Positions 50,292-57,143 of a stretch of DNA of 64,000 nt are shown one piece after another; the stretch's first letter is position 1; every line of letters begins with the position of its first letter. The translations under genes were made by a program, and so were the position numbers. Origin of the DNA: Glaciihabitans sp. INWT7 (GTDB taxonomy: Bacteria > Actinomycetota > Actinomycetes > Actinomycetales > Microbacteriaceae). Where the stretch lies: NCBI RefSeq assembly GCF_014217685.1, contig NZ_CP043653.1, forward strand, positions 1,492,419 through 1,556,418. Direction: 5' to 3'. Below the pieces are notes generated by a model. It worked only from the letters and a program-made list of their open reading frames with translations, was not told the origin of the DNA and made no database searches.

Positions 50292-50731
50292 GCTTTCTCT
50301 CCGACGAGTCCCGGCGTGCCCTCGATTCGCTGGAGACAGCGGCGGAGCCCCTCGATCGTCTTCGCGCGGTGCGGCAGGCGGCTCTCGCGCTCGAGCGGGA
50401 TCCCGCGCAGCTGCAGGCGGTGCGGGACTCTCTCGACTCCGGCGAGACCTGGGACCGGGTGGCGGATGCCGCGGGCCTCGGAGTCGCGGCCGCCAAGTGG
50501 CGCTGGCAGGGCACCGACGAGCAGATCGCCGAGCGACTGGCCGCCGGGCGCAAGCGCTCCGCACGCCCGAGCAGCGTGCCGACGGGACTTGTCGGCGAGT
50601 CCGTGGCCGACGCCGCTCGCCTCCTCGGTGTGACGGCGCAGGCGGTATACCTGCGCATCAGCCGCGGAACCCTCACCGCGACCACCGTGACCCTCGACGA
50701 CGGACGGTCCTATAAGCGGGTGCTGCTGTGA
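50288..50731 (+). CDS. HTH-containing hypothetical protein
   Basis: 147 residues, start overlapping the mycoredoxin stop by 4 bp. Two helix-turn-helix-like parts: DSGETWDRVADAAGLGVAAAKWRWQG at about 55-80 and SVADAARLLGVTAQAVYLRISRGTLTATTV at about 103-135, the latter like a MerR/excisionase-type DNA-binding motif. The N-terminal half is helical (LDRLRAVRQAALALERDPAQL). A role as DNA-binding regulator of the redox/peptidase operon is likely by position. No sensor domain is visible. Ends in a 4-bp overlap with pcp. Confidence 0.65.
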   Translation: MSFLSDESRRALDSLETAAEPLDRLRAVRQAALALERDPAQLQAVRDSLDSGETWDRVADAAGLGVAAAKWRWQGTDEQIAERLAAGRKRSARPSSVPTGLVGESVADAARLLGVTAQAVYLRISRGTLTATTVTLDDGRSYKRVLL

Positions 50732-51378
50732 TGGCACGGGCCCGGACCATCCTCCTCACTGGCTTCGACCCTTTCGACGGCTCAGCGTCGAACAGCGCCG
50801 GTGATGCCGTCGCACTCGTCGCGTCGCGATGGAGCTCGCCGATCCGGTTGGTCACCGCGGTGCTGCCGGTGGCCTTCGCCGCCGCGCCGCGGCAGCTCGA
50901 CCGTCTCATCGCCGATCACCGCCCAGAGCTCGTGATTGCCACCGGCCTCGCCAATGGGCGTGCCGCCATCACCCCGGAGCGACTCGCGATCAACCTGGCG
51001 GACGCCCGGATTCCCGACAACGCCGGTGCTCAGCCGCTCGACGAACCAATAGACGACGGCGGGCCCACGGCATACTTCAGCGGACTGCCGGTGAAGGCGA
51101 TAGTCGCGCGACTTTCCGCCGAGGGGATTCCCGCGGCCCTCTCGCAGACCGCAGGAACTTTCGTCTGCAACGCCGTCATGTACAGCCTGATGCGCACGGT
51201 CGCGGGCACCGACATCCGTGCCGGTTTCATCCACGTGCCGTGCTCGCCAGAACTCGCGGTGGGAACATCGCAGCCGAGTGCGACGATCGAGACCATCGCG
51301 CGGGCGCTGGAACTCGCGATAGAGGTCTGCTTGCAACCGGAGTCCCTCGAACGGATCAGGGGAGGCGCGGAGAGCTGA
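50728..51378 (+). CDS. pcp: Pyroglutamyl-peptidase I
   Basis: 216 residues from GTG 50728 (overlap GTGA with the previous gene); ATG 50731 is the alternative. C15 peptidase landmarks: ILLTGFDPFDGSASNS at the N terminus, Glu 84 in ITPERLAINLADARIPDN, Cys 147 in AGTFVCNAVMYSLM and His 169 in AGFIHVPC, the full catalytic triad. It removes N-terminal pyroglutamate from peptides in the cytoplasm. The 3' end overlaps the convergent NUDIX gene by 23 bp. Third gene of the mycoredoxin operon. Confidence 0.94.
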   Translation: MMARARTILLTGFDPFDGSASNSAGDAVALVASRWSSPIRLVTAVLPVAFAAAPRQLDRLIADHRPELVIATGLANGRAAITPERLAINLADARIPDNAGAQPLDEPIDDGGPTAYFSGLPVKAIVARLSAEGIPAALSQTAGTFVCNAVMYSLMRTVAGTDIRAGFIHVPCSPELAVGTSQPSATIETIARALELAIEVCLQPESLERIRGGAES

Positions 51379-51856
51379 TCCGGAATGCCGGGTGGTCGGA
51401 GGCCGACACGGTACGCAGGTCGGCGCCGAACTCGAAGGTGGCCTTCACGAAACGACCGGCGAGGGCATCGTGCACCCAGAACCGTGCGTCGTCCCACATC
51501 CGCCCGGTCGAGATGTCGGCGACCGGAAACCACTCCGGCACCAGTTCGTCGGACTCCCGGGCATCGCCACGCCACTCCCTGCACACGAACACCCACGACT
51601 GTTGACTCCAGGCCGGCTTGAACGGGAAGGGGTAGGTCAGTTCGCCGACGAGTTCGACTTGGCCGAGTTCGATCGACGTCTCCTCGGCGACCTCTCGCCT
51701 GATCGCCCGCTCGGGAGTCTCCCCCGGTTCGATCTTTCCGCCGGGCCCGACGAGATTGCCCATACCCAGCCCGAATTTCTTGCGGCCGAGCAGCACCTCC
51801 TCGCCCTGTGCTCCCTGTCGAAGCAGATAGCAGACGCAGACCTCCGGCAGTGGCAT
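51356..51856 (-). CDS. NUDIX hydrolase (MTH1-like)
   Basis: 166 residues from the ATG at 51856 (MPLPEVCVCYLLRQ). A complete Nudix box GPGGKIEPGETPERAIRREVAEETSIEL is present at about 40-68, with the REVAEE metal-binding Glu set. Near-N-terminal VCVCYLLRQGAQGEEVLLGRKK and the C-terminal WDDARFWVHDALAGRFVKATF fit 8-oxo-dGTP diphosphatase-like enzymes, which clean oxidised nucleotides. TATGCT (51863-51868, minus strand) lies 6 nt before the ATG: leaderless. The 3' end overlaps pcp by 23 bp. Confidence 0.9.
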   Translation of the reverse strand: MPLPEVCVCYLLRQGAQGEEVLLGRKKFGLGMGNLVGPGGKIEPGETPERAIRREVAEETSIELGQVELVGELTYPFPFKPAWSQQSWVFVCREWRGDARESDELVPEWFPVADISTGRMWDDARFWVHDALAGRFVKATFEFGADLRTVSASDHPAFRISSPRLP

Positions 51857-51986
51857 CCGGCAAGCATAAGCGCCGCGGAAAAGCTGATCACCGGCACCGT
51901 CGCGCGCAGGTGCGGCCAAGACCACGGGAGGGACAGGTTCGAACGCGGAGTAGGCGACCTCAGCAGCGAGCCATTATGGTGAATCC

Positions 51987-52673
51987 GTGACGAAGATGTC
52001 TGTTGTCGATTCCCCGGTGCGCGCCGAAGCTCCTGGCCTGCGTCGAATATTCGGCTTCCTGCGCCTCGCCGTCGGCTTGCTCGTGCTCGCCGCCCTCGTC
52101 ACCCAGGTCACCGCGGACCTGCTCCACGACTCGTTCAAGCCCGGCGAGTACTTCAGCTACTTCACCATCGAGTCCAGCATGATGAACGTCGTGGTGCTGC
52201 TGGTCGGGGGCAGCCTCGCTCTTCGTCTTCCCCGGGACACCGAGCTGTTCACCAGCGTGCGAGTCGCCATCCTCTCTTACGCGGTGATCACCGGACTGGT
52301 CTACAACGTGCTGCTGCGCAACATCCCGGGCGATGGCAGCTACGAACCGCCCCGCTGGTGCAACGAGGTGATGCACGTCTGGGTGCCCATCTTCATCCTG
52401 CTCGACTGGCTGCTGGCCCCGGGGCGCGCACGAGTGCCGTGGAAGCGACTCTGGCTCGTCATCTCCTACCCCCTCGCGTGGCTCGCCTTCACCATGATCC
52501 GAGGCGCGATCACCGGCTGGTATCCCTACCCGTTCCTCGAGCCGGCCGGACCCGGCGGCATCCCGAGCCTCCTCGTCTACGTCGTCGGGATCGCCGCATT
52601 CATTGTGGCGGTGGCGTCGGCCGCCATCGGTTTTGCGCGCCTCACGGCACGGGCCGACCGCGCCGCGCCCTGA
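51987..52673 (+). CDS. Pr6Pr-family membrane protein
   Basis: 228 residues from GTG 51987, which has TATGGT (51975-51980) 6 nt upstream. Six TM helices. Pr6Pr signatures: RIFGFLRLAVGLLVLAALVTQVTADL, EYFSYFTIESSMMNVVVLLVGGSLAL, NEVMHVWVPIFILLDWLLAPGRA and TGWYPYPFLEP. The His and Asp in these motifs are kept in the family. Function unknown. It is paired with a second, more distant Pr6Pr gene on the other side of the amine oxidase. A 47-bp gap separates it from that enzyme, on the same strand. Confidence 0.85.
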   Translation: MTKMSVVDSPVRAEAPGLRRIFGFLRLAVGLLVLAALVTQVTADLLHDSFKPGEYFSYFTIESSMMNVVVLLVGGSLALRLPRDTELFTSVRVAILSYAVITGLVYNVLLRNIPGDGSYEPPRWCNEVMHVWVPIFILLDWLLAPGRARVPWKRLWLVISYPLAWLAFTMIRGAITGWYPYPFLEPAGPGGIPSLLVYVVGIAAFIVAVASAAIGFARLTARADRAAP

Positions 52674-52720
52674 GACGCTCGTCGGTCGCCTCCGGGTCTT
52701 CCGAGTACAGTGGCGCTGAG

Positions 52721-54118
52721 ATGTCGTTCAGCCGCCGCAGTTTCCTCCTCGGTGCAGGGTCAGGTCTTTCCCTGCTCGTGGTCACGGCGTGCGTCGAGGA
52801 ATCCCCTCGTCCGACGACCTCCGCGACGCCGTCCCCCACTCCGTCCTCTGCGGTGCCCCGGCCCTCCGGCATCGAACGCAGCGCGTGGTCGACGGATCCC
52901 TTCGCCCGCGGCTCCCAGAGTTTCTTCCCTCCCGGCGCGACCCCGCAGCATCGGGATGATCTGTCCCAGACGGTCGGCGGGCGCGTCTTCTTCGCCGGGG
53001 AGGCCACCTCTGCCGATCGTGCCGGAACGGTGCTCGGGGCACAGCAGTCCGGAGCGAGAGTCGCCTCCGAGGTGCTGGGGATCGTGTCATCCGGCGAGAA
53101 GGTCGCGGTCATCGGTGCCGGCGCCGCCGGAGCCGAGGCCGCTCGTGCGCTCGTGCGACGAGGGGTCGATGTCATCGTGCTCGAAGCGCGGGATCGCGTC
53201 GGCGGGCGCATCGATACCCGCACTCCGAAGTCCTGGCCGCTCAGCGTCGAGCTCGGCGCCTGGCGGCTCGGCGAAGTGGTCGACCAGTCGCTGCTCACAC
53301 GCCTCGCCGCTCTTGGCATCGAGTCGAGCGCGCTCACCGGTCTTCGTGCCCAGGGAAACGAGGCACACACTGCCGACAACACCGTCGGGGGCCCGGCGCT
53401 CGGCACGGCACAGACCTGGGCCGAAGCCCAGCTCCTCGACCCGAGTCTCACCGCGGCACTCGATGGATCCGGTGCCGCGGCGACGGCGGCCGGAACCACG
53501 GTGGAGGGGCTCGCCGGAAGCGATCTGCTCGACACCACACTGGCGACGCTCGCCGGGGTGACGGGAGCGAGCGCCTCGGAGCTGTCCACCTGGTACGGCC
53601 TCGCAGATCTCCCCACTCGCGACCGCATCGTCACCGGCGGGTACTCGGGGGTGATCACCGATGCGCTCGACGGCGTTCGGGTGTCGCTGTCCACGGCCGT
53701 GCTCGGTGTCTCCTACAGCGATTCGTCGGTGAGTCTCAAACTCGGCACCGGCGAGTCCCTCACGGTTGACCGCGTCGTCGTCACGGTGCCGCTCGGAGTG
53801 CTCAAGAAGAATGCGGTGGTCTTCGACCCCCTGCTGCCATTCCCGCATCGATCAGCCATCGCCGCCCTCGGGATGGGCTCGGTGGAGACTGTCTGGTTGC
53901 GCTTCGACAAGCCCTTCTGGTCGACGGATGCGGCGGTCTGGACTCTTGTCGGCACCGAGAGCGACATCACGGACTGGGTCAACCTTCAGGCGATCACCGG
54001 CGAGCCCGTCTTGGTGGGGATCGTGGGAGGCAAGGCGGCTCGTCGAGTGGTGAAGCTCAGCGACGACGACCTTCTCGAATCCGTTCTGGCGTCTCTCGCT
54101 CCGTTCGCTGAGGCCTGA
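52721..54118 (+). CDS. Tat-exported lipoprotein flavin amine oxidase, apparently circularly permuted
   Basis: 465 residues from ATG 52721. N terminus: twin-arginine motif SRRSFLLGAG at 4-13, hydrophobic stretch and lipobox VTAC with Cys 24, then a Ser/Thr/Pro linker. Next come motifs that normally end flavin monoamine oxidases: W-x2-DPFARGSQSFFPPGA (56-72) and RVFFAGEATSADRAGTVLGAQQSGARVA (88-115). Only after these does the FAD Rossmann motif appear: VAVIGAGAAGAEAARALVRRGVDVIVLEARDRVGGR (128-163). The protein stops after DDDLLESVLASLAPF, which is where a normal amine oxidase would continue to the W/DPF segment. So C-terminal FAD-binding motifs seem to have been moved to the front. It should be an extracytoplasmic membrane-anchored oxidase; substrate unknown. 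Both neighbours are Pr6Pr membrane proteins. The stop overlaps the next, convergent gene by 62 bp. Confidence 0.85.
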   Translation: MSFSRRSFLLGAGSGLSLLVVTACVEESPRPTTSATPSPTPSSAVPRPSGIERSAWSTDPFARGSQSFFPPGATPQHRDDLSQTVGGRVFFAGEATSADRAGTVLGAQQSGARVASEVLGIVSSGEKVAVIGAGAAGAEAARALVRRGVDVIVLEARDRVGGRIDTRTPKSWPLSVELGAWRLGEVVDQSLLTRLAALGIESSALTGLRAQGNEAHTADNTVGGPALGTAQTWAEAQLLDPSLTAALDGSGAAATAAGTTVEGLAGSDLLDTTLATLAGVTGASASELSTWYGLADLPTRDRIVTGGYSGVITDALDGVRVSLSTAVLGVSYSDSSVSLKLGTGESLTVDRVVVTVPLGVLKKNAVVFDPLLPFPHRSAIAALGMGSVETVWLRFDKPFWSTDAAVWTLVGTESDITDWVNLQAITGEPVLVGIVGGKAARRVVKLSDDDLLESVLASLAPFAEA

Positions 54119-54830
54119 GCGCCTCACGTGCCTCCCAGCGAGCCGTCCAGCGCTCACCGAGCGGCATGGTGCGACTCACCGCGACGAGCGCGGTCGAGAT
54201 GCCGCCGAACAGCAGCACCGCGATCGAGCCGAAGAAGAAGAATTGTGCGGTGTTGGCCAGCTGGGCCGGGTCGAGGAAGAAGTAGGGGTACCAGCCCACA
54301 ATGGGTCCCCGTGCGAGAGTGACCAGGCCCCAGCCCAACATGAACACGAGCACGATGGCGATACTGCGCCACGGGGCGACGCCTCGCCCGGGGCCGATGA
54401 TCCAGTCGAGAACGGCCACGGCCGGCAGCACGAAATGCAACACCACGTCGGACCAGGGCACGTCGATCCGAAAACCGCGCTCCCCCGACTGCTCGATGAT
54501 CAGGGCGAAGATGATGCCGCACGAGACCGTGCAGCTGAGCACTGTCGCCCGCGCCAGGTCGAGCCATGGCGCATCATCCTGCCCCCGCAGCGCGACGGCC
54601 GCGGCGATGACCGTCACGACGAGGAACAGCATGCTGCTCTGGATGGTGAGGTAGGCGAAGAAGTTGGCTGGCGTGAATGTCGCCGACCCGAGTCCCCAGA
54701 GGAAGCGGGAGACCAGTGCCACAAGGCAGACCACCGCCATTAGCAGCCGGAGGGCGCCGAAGGTCGCCCGTAGCTTCACCGTGCTGTCCACCTCCGCCGC
54801 GGTCCCGGGGAATCCCGGACTCGACCGCAC
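54057..54830 (-). CDS. Pr6Pr-family membrane protein, second copy
   Basis: 257 residues, GTG start with TAGACT 5 nt upstream on its strand. Six TM helices and the same signatures as the copy at 52 kb: ATFGALRLLMAVVCLVALVSRF, NFFAYLTIQSSMLFLVVTVIA, SDVVLHFVLPAVAVLDWIIGPGR and VGWYPYFFLDPAQ. It has longer polar tails at both ends. The last 62 bp overlap the amine oxidase 3' end in the opposite direction. The two Pr6Pr genes on both sides of one exported oxidase make a functional link plausible. Confidence 0.83.
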   Translation of the reverse strand: MRSSPGFPGTAAEVDSTVKLRATFGALRLLMAVVCLVALVSRFLWGLGSATFTPANFFAYLTIQSSMLFLVVTVIAAAVALRGQDDAPWLDLARATVLSCTVSCGIIFALIIEQSGERGFRIDVPWSDVVLHFVLPAVAVLDWIIGPGRGVAPWRSIAIVLVFMLGWGLVTLARGPIVGWYPYFFLDPAQLANTAQFFFFGSIAVLLFGGISTALVAVSRTMPLGERWTARWEAREALRPQRTERETPERIREGRRR

Positions 54831-54921
54831 CCAGCAGTCTACGAAGTCTCAGCGCGTCGTCCCCTCCGGCCCGCCCGCCGAGGTCCACTCCGACCTCGGA
54901 TGGTCAGCCGAATTGTCGAGT

Positions 54922-56058
54922 TCAGTCCGCGACCGCCGAGTGCTGCCGTCGTGCACGGATGCTCGCGGCCACTGTCGTCGCCGCGATCGTGAGGAGGGCA
55001 CCGAGCAGCAGTGCGGCATCCTCTCCCGGTTGCAGAAGCCGCAGTTGCGTGCCGAGTGCCGCAGCGGCGATCGGGACCCCGAGTTGCCCCGCAGCCATCA
55101 CGCCGAGCAGCACGGGTTGGGAGATCACCCGGGCGGCGAGATGGCTGAGGATCGCCGCCGCTCCGAGGCACACCCCCAGCAGGATCATGCCGGGATGGCG
55201 GCCGAGATCGGAGAGGCTTATCGATGCGCCGAGCCAGACGAAGAACAGGGGTCCGAAGAATCCCTCGGTGATGCCGAAGAGCTGACGGGCGAGCCGTTGC
55301 GGCTCTCCGATCGCCGCGACCACGAGTCCGAGCAGAAATCCCGCGAGGAGCACCGAGACCTGGGCGAACTGGGCGAGCGCGGCGAGACCGAAGAGCAGAA
55401 GCAGGTTGATGCGCAGCTCGAGCGCGAACTTGCGACGCTCCGAGAGTCGATGCACCCGCTTGCGCAGGCCGTTGCGGTCCAGTGAGCGCAACACGAAGAA
55501 GAGGATCGCCGCCGCGCCGACGACAGCGATCGCACCGATTCCGGTCGTGAGCGCCCGTGCGGGGTCGATCGCCAGGGGAAGGGCGACGATGCAGACGGCA
55601 TCCGCGATCGCTACCTGTGCGACCAGCTGGGTCGTGTCCCCGAGCTTCAGCGAGCCGACGATCGGCAACACCAGCGCGGCGGATGACGAGGCGATCACCA
55701 CCCCGTAGAGGGCGGCGTGCCCCGTTCCGAAGAGGGCGGCGAGCCCGATCCCGGCGAGAGCCGCCACCATCCCGACCAGCGCGGCTCCGAGCGCTCCCCG
55801 GCCGAATGCCCGCCGAATCGTTGCCTCGCGAAGGGGCACATGTGATCCGACGACGAACATGACCAGGGCGAAACCGACGTTGGCGAGCAGTGTGAACGTC
55901 GGCTCCGTCGAGTCGAGCAGACGAAAACCGGATGCCCCGACCAGCAGCCCCCCGAGCAGTTCACCCACCACGCCCGGCAGGTGCCACGACTCCCGCCCCG
56001 CGAGCAGCGGGCCGAGAAGCCCCACGAGCACGATGAGGGCGAGCAGGGTGAAGCTCAT
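54922..56058 (-). CDS. CPA2-family cation:proton antiporter
   Basis: 378 residues, about 11 TM helices: HLPGVVGELLGGLLVGASGF, VGFALVMFVVGSHVPLREA (the family's unwound helix), VIASSSAALVLPIVGSLKLGD and AQVAIADAVCIVALPLAID (acidic ion-site Asp). The C-terminal half contains GPLFFVWLGASISLSDLGRHPGM. It has no RCK/TrkA domain or separate regulatory partner, unlike the pair near 33 kb. Likely Na+ or K+ for proton exchange. TAGCCT (56065-56070 on its strand) lies 6 nt before the ATG: leaderless. Confidence 0.9.
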   Translation of the reverse strand: MSFTLLALIVLVGLLGPLLAGRESWHLPGVVGELLGGLLVGASGFRLLDSTEPTFTLLANVGFALVMFVVGSHVPLREATIRRAFGRGALGAALVGMVAALAGIGLAALFGTGHAALYGVVIASSSAALVLPIVGSLKLGDTTQLVAQVAIADAVCIVALPLAIDPARALTTGIGAIAVVGAAAILFFVLRSLDRNGLRKRVHRLSERRKFALELRINLLLLFGLAALAQFAQVSVLLAGFLLGLVVAAIGEPQRLARQLFGITEGFFGPLFFVWLGASISLSDLGRHPGMILLGVCLGAAAILSHLAARVISQPVLLGVMAAGQLGVPIAAAALGTQLRLLQPGEDAALLLGALLTIAATTVAASIRARRQHSAVAD

Positions 56059-56104
56059 GGCGTCAGGCTAGCCTGCCGCAGGCGAAGAGCGGCGGCGGCG
56101 CGGA

Positions 56105-56662
56105 TCAGGTGCCGGAATGTGCCTCACGCAACCACTCGAGCAGCTCATTGTCCGGCGCGGAGTCGTCATCGATGCGCACACGATGCGTGACCATCGCGTT
56201 CCACGATCCGGCCGCCTCGAATCGTTCTGTCGGTGCCACGCCCTTTCTCTTGATCCCGATGTCGAGACGCGCGGCGGTGGGGTGAAGGATCGCGAACTTT
56301 CGGCCCTCGGAGACCAGGCTGAGATAGGTGTTGGTCGGCGCGAGGCCGAGATCCCGCCCGGACTCCCGCAGGGTCTCGATGAGCGTGTCGGCGAAGAGGC
56401 GCCAGTGGGTCTTGGCGCCCGAGAAGATCGCGTCGATCTTGTCGTCGGTGCTCCCCGAAGCTCGTCCGCTCGGGGTCAGGATCGAGATGAGCGCCATGGC
56501 GTGACCCGGTCCGAGGCCGAAGTCCGCCTTCAACCAGCTCTTGATCTGGCCCGCAGTGACCCCGGGCTCGAGCAAGCCCCTGTCGCGCGCGAGTGCTCGG
56601 AAGTCCTCGGGGTCGAGACCCGTCTTCGCCTTGATGGTGTCCAGATATGCCTGGAAGGTCAC
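56105..56662 (-). CDS. DUF4287 plus DUF5655 domain protein
   Basis: 185 residues from the GTG at 56662 (VTFQAYLDTIKAKTGLDPEDF), with GGGGAG upstream; a longer frame overlaps the next gene. N-terminal DUF4287: KTGLDPEDFRALARDRGLL, VTAGQIKSWLKADFGLGPGHAMALISIL. C-terminal DUF5655 (about 90-185): IDAIFSGAKTHWRLFADTLIETLRESG, LVSEGRKFAILHPTAARLDIGIKRKG. This fusion is common in actinobacteria and of unknown function. Cytoplasmic. The DUF2834 gene lies 4 bp upstream, so they form one operon. Confidence 0.85.
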   Translation of the reverse strand: MTFQAYLDTIKAKTGLDPEDFRALARDRGLLEPGVTAGQIKSWLKADFGLGPGHAMALISILTPSGRASGSTDDKIDAIFSGAKTHWRLFADTLIETLRESGRDLGLAPTNTYLSLVSEGRKFAILHPTAARLDIGIKRKGVAPTERFEAAGSWNAMVTHRVRIDDDSAPDNELLEWLREAHSGT

Positions 56663-56666
56663 GGCG

Positions 56667-57068
56667 TCACTCCCCGGGGTCCGTCGGGCGCGACCCGACG
56701 ACCGCGCGGCGGGTGATCGTGCGTTCGCGCATGGCCAGGAACAGGGGGAAGACGAACGCGAACGCGGTGATGCCGGCGAGGACGACATAGATCCAGCCGC
56801 CTCGGAGTCCGAGGCGCCGCGATTCCACGATGATGAGGATGCTGCCGGCGACCGCGGCGATGAGCAGGTCGACGGTGAGCGAAGACACCGCCGGTCCGCT
56901 ATTGACCCAGTCCCCCGCGAAATCGCGCAGTTGCACGATTGCGGAGATGTTGAAACTCCAGGTGCCGATCAGGCCGATGACCGCGAGAACGAGATAGATC
57001 ACGGCGAGAGGCGTCCAGTGCTGGGTGATGCCGCTGCGGGGTGATGCGGTGCCGGCGGGAGGTGTCAT
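56667..57068 (-). CDS. DUF2834 membrane protein
   Basis: 133 residues from the ATG at 57068. Three TM helices: LAVIYLVLAVIGLIGTWSFN, VSSLTVDLLIAAVAGSILIIVES and GWIYVVLAGITAFAFVFPLFLAMRER. The DUF2834 pattern (W-x2-N after helix 1 and the DxLI...I..E..R motif) is present. Function unknown. It leads the DUF4287 gene by 4 bp. Divergent from gamma-glutamyltransferase with 75 bp between; longer in-frame antisense reading into that gene is spurious. Confidence 0.83.
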   Translation of the reverse strand: MTPPAGTASPRSGITQHWTPLAVIYLVLAVIGLIGTWSFNISAIVQLRDFAGDWVNSGPAVSSLTVDLLIAAVAGSILIIVESRRLGLRGGWIYVVLAGITAFAFVFPLFLAMRERTITRRAVVGSRPTDPGE

Positions 57069-57143
57069 GCACCCATGATGGCCGCTGGAGGTGCCATCCG
57101 CACCCCGGCGTTGCTCATTGCCCGCGCTTAGAATTTGCAGACT

